Positions 36,364 to 43,457 of a DNA stretch of 64,000 bases are shown one piece after another (position 1 is the stretch's first letter; each line of letters opens with the position of its first letter). Under the pieces are notes generated by a model. It worked only from the letters and a program-made list of their open reading frames with translations, ran no database searches and was not told where the DNA came from. The position numbers and the translations under genes are program-made. Location of the stretch: contig JAVKDO010000015.1 of the NCBI GenBank assembly GCA_040222235.1, positions 37,752-101,751 of the forward strand, read 5' to 3'. This DNA comes from UBA6059 sp040222235 (lineage in GTDB: Bacteria; Bacteroidota; Bacteroidia; Cytophagales; Cyclobacteriaceae).

Positions 36364-38489
36364 GCTGGTTGTAGGTTTCTGGTGAGAAGTTTCTTGATAA
36401 TCACTCTGATCATACTTCTGCGCTTTGGTACCTCACCGACCAAGTCCTCCATGTTTTCAACTGCTGTATGGCTAAGGACCATCCCTGGGCTGCAATATTT
36501 GTTGTCACTCAGCACCTTTTCCAAACGATGATCTGATTTAGAAAAAATCCTGCCTGCCTTGTACAAATAGAGAAAATGAGGGTAGTGCTCCAGCCAGACC
36601 TTAAAGTCTGAGCTATGATCAGCTGGGGATACTAGGAGTAATACCAAGTCAGATTGATCACTTGCCTGCTTGACCTCTTTCATAAGTTGTGTCTCGTTAC
36701 GAAGTATCTTGTTCTCGTCGACTTGGGATCTCAAGTCGATCTGTACTTCAGAGGCCTCACTTTTAGGGTTGGCATTAAGGATAGCAACCTGATATTCTGG
36801 ACCATCCAGGATCAACTTGATCTGCTCGGCTAGGTAGCTCTTACCCGTACCATCTGTCCCAGATAATAATAACAAGACGTTACCAGCTATTTTAGCTGAG
36901 CCTCTCACCCCTTTTGCTACCGCAATGACCTGCTGGTCATGGATGATTTTAGCTTCTTTTTGGCTGCCTTCAGTCAAAGCTGGAATAGCTGCAAGGACTG
37001 GCATAGTACCTTCTCGCTCATAGTCACTGACTGTGGCTATTGATCTATCTAGAAGGGTGAGTAGCACTAAAGTACCCGCTATGAGGACTAGAATCGCCAT
37101 GCCACCTGCTGCGACTAGAATCACCCGCTTTGAAGCCAATGGTTTTTCTGGTAGGTCAGGGGCATCTATTACCTCTATCTCATTCTCACCAGATCCATAC
37201 TCCATGGATTGAGCTACACTCAGTTTGTTCAGTAGGGTTAGGTATACGTTTTGGGCGGTACCGATCTCACGATCATAAGTGCCAATCGTAGACTCGAATG
37301 GTGCAAAGCGCTTCGCATAGGATTGGACTCTATTGATTTCCTCATCGACGACATTGAGAATGTCCTTTGACATCTCTTCATCCAGATCATAGGATAAGTA
37401 TCTATTCGCAAGCTCTAGTTGTATCCTGGTAGGGTCATAGGTCTGCTTGTCAGACATTTCGACCAGTTTGTTGCTGAGATCTTCCTTGGTACGCTCGATT
37501 CGCGCTTCTATTTGAGGTAGTGCTTCAAGACTATTGTTGTTGAGTGATGCAAGCAGGTTTTGTCTATTGAGGGCTTTTAGCTCTTGCTTGAGTTGGACGA
37601 TCTCAGCATTCTGAGATACGTCGATGGTTAGTTCGTTACCGGCTGAGGCGGTTTGAAGCACTTCGCGCTTTCCTTTTTGGCTTGCTGCTATTGTCGAGTT
37701 GAGCTTGGCGCGCTCCGCCTCGATTTGCACGAGATAAGTCACTATCGCTTTGGTATGTTCGCTCAGGTTGATGATGCTGTTGCTGACTTTGTAGTTCTCC
37801 AGACGAGCCACTTTGGTGTCTAGATCGAGTTTTGCTTTTTTGAGCAGTTCTTCGAGTAGATTTTTATGCCCTTTGATCTGATTTTTGGCGAGATACTTAT
37901 TCTCCTCTATTAGTGCGTCAATAAAACTCATTGCTACGATTTGAGCCTTTTGCGGTAGCTCCTCTTCTAGCGAAAATCCTAGGTAGTTGCTTTCTCGCAT
38001 GCGACTAGTAGATACCATATCGATCATTCGGCTGTCTGACAATTTGTGATATTCGAAATAGGATAGGATCAGGCTATCCACCGAGTTGTTGATGTTAGGA
38101 GTCAGGGATCCTTCTTTGAGCTCAGTGAGACGAGTAATCATCGCTTGTCTCAGGTCATCTCCCTCAGGTAGACCGGAGCTAAGAACACCTTCACCTTCCA
38201 GCCCATTCTCTAATACGAATAGCTTAGTTCTGGCCAGTGTTCTTTTTGACTTGATCAGCTCATTGATGTTTTGAAAGTAAGTATGAACTTGGTACTGCTT
38301 TAGACCTTCACCGTTAAGGCTAGTCGCTTGATTTTCCTGAAGGTTCAGATATAGCTTGGCCTCTGATTTGTACCTGCGGGGCTGATCTTTAGTGAGTACG
38401 TAAATGACTGCCATACTCACTATGGGAGCTATGACCAACATGAGCCAATGCTTGCTAAGGACGCGTAGTATTTTGATGACTTCTTCCAT
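36360..38489 (-). CDS. Wzz/Wzc-like polysaccharide co-polymerase with degenerate kinase domain
   Basis: A 709-aa inner-membrane protein that probably controls chain length and export. The N-terminal Wzz region has a transmembrane helix at about 14-32 and a long periplasmic coiled-coil region (about 180-430); the second helix is at about 455-485, after PDLPEKPLASKR. The cytoplasmic part has a P-loop SGTDGTGKS (about 543-551). Unlike classical Wzc kinases it lacks a clear Walker B Asp motif (SDLVLLLVSP instead) and has no C-terminal tyrosine cluster, so autokinase activity is doubtful. It lies 6 bp downstream of the TolC-like gene. Confidence 0.85.
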   Translation of the reverse strand: MEEVIKILRVLSKHWLMLVIAPIVSMAVIYVLTKDQPRRYKSEAKLYLNLQENQATSLNGEGLKQYQVHTYFQNINELIKSKRTLARTKLFVLENGLEGEGVLSSGLPEGDDLRQAMITRLTELKEGSLTPNINNSVDSLILSYFEYHKLSDSRMIDMVSTSRMRESNYLGFSLEEELPQKAQIVAMSFIDALIEENKYLAKNQIKGHKNLLEELLKKAKLDLDTKVARLENYKVSNSIINLSEHTKAIVTYLVQIEAERAKLNSTIAASQKGKREVLQTASAGNELTIDVSQNAEIVQLKQELKALNRQNLLASLNNNSLEALPQIEARIERTKEDLSNKLVEMSDKQTYDPTRIQLELANRYLSYDLDEEMSKDILNVVDEEINRVQSYAKRFAPFESTIGTYDREIGTAQNVYLTLLNKLSVAQSMEYGSGENEIEVIDAPDLPEKPLASKRVILVAAGGMAILVLIAGTLVLLTLLDRSIATVSDYEREGTMPVLAAIPALTEGSQKEAKIIHDQQVIAVAKGVRGSAKIAGNVLLLLSGTDGTGKSYLAEQIKLILDGPEYQVAILNANPKSEASEVQIDLRSQVDENKILRNETQLMKEVKQASDQSDLVLLLVSPADHSSDFKVWLEHYPHFLYLYKAGRIFSKSDHRLEKVLSDNKYCSPGMVLSHTAVENMEDLVGEVPKRRSMIRVIIKKLLTRNLQPA

Positions 38490-38495
38490 GGCGAA

Positions 38496-39209
38496 TTACT
38501 GTTGTGCTTCTGTGTCTTGGGTAAATAGCTCTATCTCAGATTTGAGCTTCATTGCGAAGATTTTTGACTTCAAGAAAGCTTCCTCAAGGCTGAGAAGGCC
38601 ATTTTCGATGAGCATAAGCTCGTCAGTTTCCGCTTCACCCTTAGTGAATTGGAGTGTAGCCAGTTCAAGCCGCTCTCTTTGCGTCTGCAGTGCATTGCTG
38701 CGTATCTCGATCACATTCAATGCCTCTATATAATCGTAGTACTTACCAGCAATGAAGTTGCGAAGGATGCGGCGCTGCTCATTCTGTGTCCGAGACACTC
38801 TTTCGATCTCATACTCAGCCACTTTTACACGACTTCCTAGATTGATGAGTCGTTCAGGATTGATACTTATACTGAGTCCGACATTAGAGAGGACTGATGC
38901 CGTAGTAGTCGCTCTATTGTACTCATCATAAGTGGTGTTGGTATTAAAAAAGTTGATTCCCATCTGAAATGAAGAGAGCCAGCTGCGCTTTTCTTGTTTA
39001 GTTAACTCATGCTTCTGTAGAATCTCCGCATTCATCGCATCAAGCTGATACGAATTGGATAAAGCATTATCAACTAGACTATCCAGTGCTTTGTGATCCT
39101 CGAGTAAGATATCAACGAGCTGTTTTTCTAGCTGATAGTCAAACTGCTCTTGCGCTAGCGCCACGAAAGAAGTTGTAAAAAGTAGAATCGAAATAATGAA
39201 TTTAGCCAT
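38496..39209 (-). CDS. Short TolC-like exported protein
   Basis: A 237-aa protein with a signal peptide (MAKFIISILLFTTSFVALAQ) and long helices with a short beta portion: LDSLVDNALSNSYQLDAMNA resembles the start of a TolC repeat, VLSNVGLSISINPERLINLG looks like the beta-strand part, and a long helix follows (about 135-230). It is about half the usual TolC length, corresponding to one repeat. It is the first gene of the reverse EPS unit behind operator-promoter B, 6 bp before the co-polymerase. No Wza is encoded in this region, so it may provide the outer-membrane export channel. Confidence 0.72.
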   Translation of the reverse strand: MAKFIISILLFTTSFVALAQEQFDYQLEKQLVDILLEDHKALDSLVDNALSNSYQLDAMNAEILQKHELTKQEKRSWLSSFQMGINFFNTNTTYDEYNRATTTASVLSNVGLSISINPERLINLGSRVKVAEYEIERVSRTQNEQRRILRNFIAGKYYDYIEALNVIEIRSNALQTQRERLELATLQFTKGEAETDELMLIENGLLSLEEAFLKSKIFAMKLKSEIELFTQDTEAQQ

Positions 39210-39229
39210 GCCTATTTTTTTTGATAGTT

Positions 39230-39318
39230 CAAAAGTATTGGGCTACTAGGCGGATTTCTGGGCTTTTAGATGTTTGGGGTCGGGTCTTCGGCAGATGGCA
39301 GGGACACTCGTTTTTTGG
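39230..39318 (-). promoter_or_regulatory. EPS operator-promoter B: three phased direct repeats plus -7 element
   Basis: On the reverse (gene-sense) strand: CCAAAAAACGA (39318-39308), CCATCTGCCGA (39298-39288) and the weaker CCAAACATCTA (39277-39267), spaced 20 and 21 bp. An exact -7 element TACTTTTG (39237-39230) follows 29 bp after the third repeat, and the ATG of the TolC-like gene is at 39209. The first repeat differs from operator A by one base. The spacing matches operators A and C, so the same regulator is expected. Confidence 0.68.
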
Positions 39319-39335
39319 GAAAGGGCTGGAAATAA

Positions 39336-39361
39336 AAAAGGCCGGAAAATCCGGCCCTTTA
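39336..39361 (-). terminator. Intrinsic terminator of the LruC/sugar-transferase unit
   Basis: Stem agggccgga / tccggcctt around a 3-5 nt loop, with an A-run on the forward strand that gives a T-run on the reverse strand. It starts 11 bp after the stop of the LruC C-terminal fragment and lies just upstream of operator B, insulating the two reverse units. Confidence 0.8.
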
Positions 39362-39371
39362 ATTGTCTCGC

Positions 39372-40064
39372 TTATTGATAGATCTTTTGACTGCTTCTGT
39401 AGCCATTGAGTGGCTTGTACCAATCTTTATATTGGGTTCCGCCGCTTTCTGCCCAAGCTTTGAATTGCTTATGTGCTTCATTGATCGGGGCATATTCCTC
39501 GGGATATTCAAATGATTCCGGTAGGTTGATTGCCCAAGGTAAGTTATTGTAGGATCGATAGTAGGTCTGATTGGCGCTATTACTCTTATCATGAATCTCA
39601 CCGAGCAGCGACATGTCTGCTAATGAGGTCGGCACTTTGTCTGGCAGGTGCACCTCGACCGTTCGGTCGCCATTGGAGGTAATGAAAGGGTTGAAGGGTG
39701 CATAGCCTAATGCTGACATGGCTAATGGCTCAGTCAAAATGATTGAGAAGTTGATTTCTTTCGCCTCTACTTTTGATCTACCATTGACCGTGTTGATCAA
39801 GCCAGACGACCCTATCATGCTATGGGCGTCTTCGAAAATCATAATGGTAGCATTGGCCGGGCCATTCTCAAGGCTCAATGACGTTGCTGGGTCATCGGAT
39901 GTTATTTGGCTTACAAGGGAAGGTGCGATCGGTAGCTCTATACCAAATCCATTATGAAACTGAGCGCCTACAGCTCTTAGCAAGAGTCTCGCATCTATTT
40001 GGACTGCTCTATTAGCGGTATTCGTGACAAACTTGAAATTGTAGTCAATCACAAGATCATTCAT
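39372..40064 (-). CDS. LruC domain protein, C-terminal fragment (frameshifted from upstream gene)
   Basis: A 230-aa frame starting MNDLVIDYNFKFVTN, the middle of the LruC domain. LruC proteins normally read FEDQWPSKGDYDMNDLVIDY in one piece, and that text is present across the boundary if the frame changes near 40102. The start codon overlaps the upstream stop by 4 bp, so re-initiation could produce this fragment. It continues with beta-rich LruC sequence (AVGAQFHNGFGIELPI, AINLPESFEYPEEY) and ends NGYRSSQKIYQ. It is probably part of one surface or secreted lipoprotein with the gene at 40061-41422. Confidence 0.75.
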   Translation of the reverse strand: MNDLVIDYNFKFVTNTANRAVQIDARLLLRAVGAQFHNGFGIELPIAPSLVSQITSDDPATSLSLENGPANATIMIFEDAHSMIGSSGLINTVNGRSKVEAKEINFSIILTEPLAMSALGYAPFNPFITSNGDRTVEVHLPDKVPTSLADMSLLGEIHDKSNSANQTYYRSYNNLPWAINLPESFEYPEEYAPINEAHKQFKAWAESGGTQYKDWYKPLNGYRSSQKIYQ

Positions 40065-41422
40065 GTCATAGTCACCCTTACTTGGCCATTGATCTTCAAA
40101 GGCAATGAGCCAAAGGTATTCTCGCTAGGAGTGTAGATATTGAATGCCTTGTCGGGATCATTTGGATATTCATCATTTTGATCTGAGACACCATCTCCGT
40201 CACTATCCGGATTGCCGTCCGTTTTAGTGGACTCAAGACCATCAGTGATAATGGCACTGTAAGGAGATGCTGTCACATAAAAAACCGCATCATTGAAATC
40301 ATTGTCCCCGCCCGGGCGAGAAGTATCCTCCATGCCAAGTAGGATCAGCTCTCTGTTGTCATCCTTAAGCAGCACGGTATGTTGACGATATTCGTCGCTC
40401 GTAAAAGTATTGAAGGTCTTGTCCGAGTACTTGACCTGTGACCTATTGACCACACCAGACCCATTCCAGCCTCGAGGAATCAGAAACCAACCTATACCAG
40501 TATCCTTTGAAAATGAGCCCAAGTACACTTTGTCGCCGCTTGTAAGATTACCGCCAGCGTATTTGAAGCTCACATTTGGGAAAATGACATACATCTCCTC
40601 TATGTCATCGACATTGGTTGGCGGGCTATTAAGTGGGTAGGTATAGTACCCCAATGTGTTGGTCCATCCGGCACCTTCATGGACAAAAGTCACCCATACC
40701 TCCGCAGAGTCGCCTAGCAGTGTATTGGTTTCTATTTCGTCTGCCAGATACTGTGCATTGTACTGAGGTACAGGTCTGCTTTCTGGTAAGGAACTATTGA
40801 TGAGATCTAGCAAGTCCTGGCTGACATGATCAGACACCTCCATCAGATTGTACGGTACACCTTGCCCGTCATGCTCATCGAGGAGGTAGTAGTCACCTAC
40901 CGGAATAAGGCTGCTCATCGTTCTACCGTTTGTAATACCAGAAGAGGGACTTGCTGAAGTGTTTCTTGCGCCTCCAAGCACTTGCACTTCGTGGAGTTGA
41001 TCAGTCCATATGATGGTACTATGGGGAAGTCCAAGATAGGAAGTCTGTAGTACTAGTTGCTCGGTAGCTGTCGCGATGGGCACATTGAAAGTCAGCGAGC
41101 CATTTGCGTCTGTAATTGCCGAGGCAACCAACTCCCATTCAGCACTTTTTGGCTGAAGTAGGTCGATTCTGATTCCTGATAGACCATTGTCTTGATTGTC
41201 AAGTGCAACTACATTCAGATCTGTATTGATAGTGGTGGCATAATCAAAGTCATCGGGTACGATCAAGCCATCCATTCCTGTGAGAGTCGGATCGTCCTCT
41301 GACACAGGGCTATCATCTGTAGCAATGATCCTTGAGCAGCTCATCGCGGCACAGACGATCATAAGGTAAATATTGAATTGAAAAAAATTCATGGTTTTGA
41401 TATTTAGTATCGTGTTATGCAT
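40061..41422 (-). CDS. LruC/DUF4114 domain lipoprotein, N-terminal part
   Basis: A 453-aa frame. A signal peptide with a lipobox (MIVCAAMSC; start could be the internal Met of MNFFQFNIYLMIV) is followed by a beta-sandwich region, a DUF4114 domain with the Ca-binding-like MEDTSRPGGDNDFNDAVFYV (about 370-390), a calcium-binding linker DSDGDGVSDQNDEYPNDPD, and the beginning of a LruC domain (YTPSENTFGSL). After that the frame becomes abnormal (PLKINGQVRVTMT) and stops. Adding one G at about 40102-40105 restores FGSLAFEDQWPSKGDYD and joins it to the next gene, giving about 683 aa. Likely an EPS-associated surface protein. Confidence 0.8.
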   Translation of the reverse strand: MHNTILNIKTMNFFQFNIYLMIVCAAMSCSRIIATDDSPVSEDDPTLTGMDGLIVPDDFDYATTINTDLNVVALDNQDNGLSGIRIDLLQPKSAEWELVASAITDANGSLTFNVPIATATEQLVLQTSYLGLPHSTIIWTDQLHEVQVLGGARNTSASPSSGITNGRTMSSLIPVGDYYLLDEHDGQGVPYNLMEVSDHVSQDLLDLINSSLPESRPVPQYNAQYLADEIETNTLLGDSAEVWVTFVHEGAGWTNTLGYYTYPLNSPPTNVDDIEEMYVIFPNVSFKYAGGNLTSGDKVYLGSFSKDTGIGWFLIPRGWNGSGVVNRSQVKYSDKTFNTFTSDEYRQHTVLLKDDNRELILLGMEDTSRPGGDNDFNDAVFYVTASPYSAIITDGLESTKTDGNPDSDGDGVSDQNDEYPNDPDKAFNIYTPSENTFGSLPLKINGQVRVTMT

Positions 41423-42152
41423 TTTCCTGCTGGAACATGGCCAGCGGAGTTTTAAATAGTATTTTTATGTCGAGCCACAGGTTGTAATGGAGCGCGTAAT
41501 CAATGTCCAACATCTTGCGACTGTCTTCTGAGGTATTGGCTTTTCCACGTTCGGTGACCTGCCACAGACCAGTGATTCCTGCAGGGGCCATGAATCGCTT
41601 GATCCACTTATCTGAGGTTAGCTGCTCTGCCTCATAAAGCGGCAATGGTCGGTTACCGACTATTGACATATGGCCGAGTAGTACGTTTACCAGTTGTGGT
41701 AGCTCGTCTAGGCTAGTGTTTCGGATGAATCTACCGATTGGTGTTACTCTTGGGTCGTTCTGGATTTTGATGAAGGAGCCAGTGGACTCGCTATCGAGCT
41801 TTTCTAAGTGTTTTGTTTCAGGTTGCTGACCATCATCAGACATCAGCACAGCTCCAAGGTCAAGGGAATGAACATCGCCTGACTTGTTCTCATTATTGTT
41901 TTTGTATTGATTGAGGTCCTTTATCTGATCCAGCAAGTGATCTGCATTTTGTCTCATGGAGCGAAACTTGTAAAATGGGAATACCTGATATCCAGTGCCC
42001 ACCCGTGGTGCTGAGTAAAAAACAGGCCCTCTGCTTGATAACTTAATGAGCACAGCGACTATCGCGAAAAGCGGACTCAAAATTATTAGCAGCGTCGATG
42101 AGACGATAATGTCAAAGACCCGCTTGTCTGATGGTATTTTTGAGGCTTTCAT
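41415..42152 (-). CDS. Initiating sugar-phosphate transferase (WcaJ/RfbP-type)
   Basis: A 245-aa bacterial sugar transferase that loads the first sugar-1-phosphate onto undecaprenyl phosphate. One N-terminal membrane segment (residues about 12-35, DIIVSSTLLIILSPLFAIVA) is followed by the catalytic core: GPVFYSAPRVG, FPFYKFRSMRQNAD, RFIRNTSLDELPQLVNVL, GHMSIVGNRPLPLYEAE and PAGITGLWQVTERGK. It lacks the large N-terminal multi-helix domain of WbaP. An unusual acidic insertion (about 80-125, NENKSGDVHSLDLGAVL) separates the core motifs. It is the enzyme expected to start the EPS made by the two other units. Confidence 0.93.
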   Translation of the reverse strand: MKASKIPSDKRVFDIIVSSTLLIILSPLFAIVAVLIKLSSRGPVFYSAPRVGTGYQVFPFYKFRSMRQNADHLLDQIKDLNQYKNNNENKSGDVHSLDLGAVLMSDDGQQPETKHLEKLDSESTGSFIKIQNDPRVTPIGRFIRNTSLDELPQLVNVLLGHMSIVGNRPLPLYEAEQLTSDKWIKRFMAPAGITGLWQVTERGKANTSEDSRKMLDIDYALHYNLWLDIKILFKTPLAMFQQENA

Positions 42153-42162
42153 AGCTTATTGG

Positions 42163-42594
42163 TTAACTGTTGACGATTACGCTGACGGACTGCTCTCTGC
42201 TGACGATCACACTCATTGATTGCCTTCTTAGGTTGAGCACTTTGTCAATTCTGAGTTGTAGCTCGATGGGATTGAAAGGCTTGAGAATGTAGTCGTCTGC
42301 TCCAGCCTGGAGACAATTGACCTTTTCTTTGCTCTGCATTTTTGAAGAAAGAACAACGACACAGATATGCTCTAGTTCGGTCGATTTCTTGACGTGTTGG
42401 AGTAGATCCAGGCCCGATTGCCCTTCCATAGAATAGTCAGTCAAGATCAAATCTGGAAGAAATTCTATCTCCAATTTTCGAATTGCCTCTTCACTTGAAG
42501 CAGCAACCACGGTTTCGTATTTTTCATTGAGTTGATGAGCGAGAAACTCTCGCATCATCTCACTGTCATCGACAATCAATATCCTCTTTTTCAT
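42163..42594 (-). CDS. Single-domain response regulator (REC only)
   Basis: A 143-aa stand-alone receiver domain starting MKKRILIVDDSEMMREFLAH. It has the acidic residues IVDDSEM, the phospho-acceptor Asp in LILTDYSMEGQSGLDLL, the Thr/Ser equivalent VVVLSSKMQ and the Lys in YILKPFNPIEL. No output domain is present. It is the first gene of the sugar-transferase unit, behind operator-promoter C, so phosphorelay signalling probably acts on EPS synthesis after transcription as well. The start was set at 42594 because the longer frame begins with TTG inside the -7 element. Confidence 0.9.
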   Translation of the reverse strand: MKKRILIVDDSEMMREFLAHQLNEKYETVVAASSEEAIRKLEIEFLPDLILTDYSMEGQSGLDLLQHVKKSTELEHICVVVLSSKMQSKEKVNCLQAGADDYILKPFNPIELQLRIDKVLNLRRQSMSVIVSREQSVSVIVNS

Positions 42595-42615
42595 AGTTTT
42601 TCTGTTTGACAGGAT

Positions 42616-42705
42616 CAAAACTAGAAGAGCGTATGGAGGCGATGGGGAATATTAGATATTCGGGATGTCCTTATCGGTAATTGGGAAAAGACTCTCGTTT
42701 TTTGG
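42616..42705 (-). promoter_or_regulatory. EPS operator-promoter C: three phased direct repeats plus -7 element
   Basis: On the reverse (gene-sense) strand: CCAAAAAACGA (42705-42695), CCAATTACCGA (42684-42674) and the weaker CCGAATATCTA (42664-42654), spaced 21 and 20 bp. An exact -7 element TAGTTTTG (42623-42616) follows 30 bp after the third repeat, and the chosen ATG is at 42594. The first repeat is identical to that of operator B. The element begins 50 bp downstream of the second repeat, the same distance as in operators A and B. Confidence 0.7.
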
Positions 42706-42734
42706 GAAGGCCTGAATAGGACGAGTATCAACAA

Positions 42735-42767
42735 AAAGAGCCCGACTTTGAGAAAAGTCGGGCTCTT
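42735..42767 (-). terminator. Intrinsic terminator after the collagen-like lipoprotein gene
   Basis: A 13-bp stem aagagcccgactt / aagtcgggctctt with a T-run on the reverse strand, 29 bp after the stop at 42796. Confidence 0.85.
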
Positions 42768-42795
42768 GTATCTTCAGACTGGCTAATTCAGTCTG

Positions 42796-43353
42796 TTATC
42801 TCTTATAACCTGGTAAAGCCATTCCGGTAGGAGAGAGCTTGTAGTACTGCTGCACGGCTGCATAGTCTTCATAATTGACAGGAGCTACATATCGACCGTT
42901 GGTACCGAAGAGACCAGGAACGATCACCACACGAACGATCCAGTCATCGGTCTGAATTGGTTGTAAGAAGCCCAGCGGGAACTCAGCATCCAAAAATATA
43001 GATACGTCGAAAATGGAATGATCAAAGCTATATTGCAGTAGGCCGTCCTCAGTGAACTGTGTCATAGGTAGTGGTCTCCATATCTCAGTGCCATCATCCA
43101 GCATTTCCCATAGCAGGTAGACCAGCGCAACATCAGACTCCTGCATCACGAAGGAGCCCGGCAGTTCTAGCAGTGCTGAGTAATCGGGTGCTCTGAAGTC
43201 GGCGGTATATTCAAAGACATAAGCTTCTTCACCATCTAGGCCGTCAAACCCATCTCGACCTGGAGGACCGATGGGCCCTTCCACGCCTTCGATGCTGCAG
43301 CTAGCTGCGATGATCAATAATACTAAGGTCGAGAGTAGAGTTATGGTTTTCAT
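42796..43353 (-). CDS. Small lipoprotein with a short collagen-like segment
   Basis: A 185-aa predicted lipoprotein. The signal peptide ends LLIIAASC (lipobox Cys near residue 19). Immediately after it come collagen-like Gly-X-Y triplets (GPIGPPGRDGFDGLDG, about 27-42). The rest (about 45-185) is a beta-rich domain with many aromatic residues, for example VALVYLLWEMLDDGTEIW. Lipoproteins of this plan are common in Bacteroidota and have no assigned function; a surface role is likely. Confidence 0.75.
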   Translation of the reverse strand: MKTITLLSTLVLLIIAASCSIEGVEGPIGPPGRDGFDGLDGEEAYVFEYTADFRAPDYSALLELPGSFVMQESDVALVYLLWEMLDDGTEIWRPLPMTQFTEDGLLQYSFDHSIFDVSIFLDAEFPLGFLQPIQTDDWIVRVVIVPGLFGTNGRYVAPVNYEDYAAVQQYYKLSPTGMALPGYKR

Positions 43354-43457
43354 GATTCCTTTAGTTTGAGTTCATCATGAGCTCACCAAATAGCATGCCA
43401 AGACGGCTTGGTGCTGTATGGTTGGCAATTGAAAGACAGTCTAGGTGAGGGTCTTTG

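Noticed and set aside
39281..39320. Possible sigma-54 promoter (tggcagggacactcg) before the TolC-like gene
   Set aside because: The -12 GC element is absent at the correct spacing, and the direct-repeat array with a TAnnTTTG element explains the region better.
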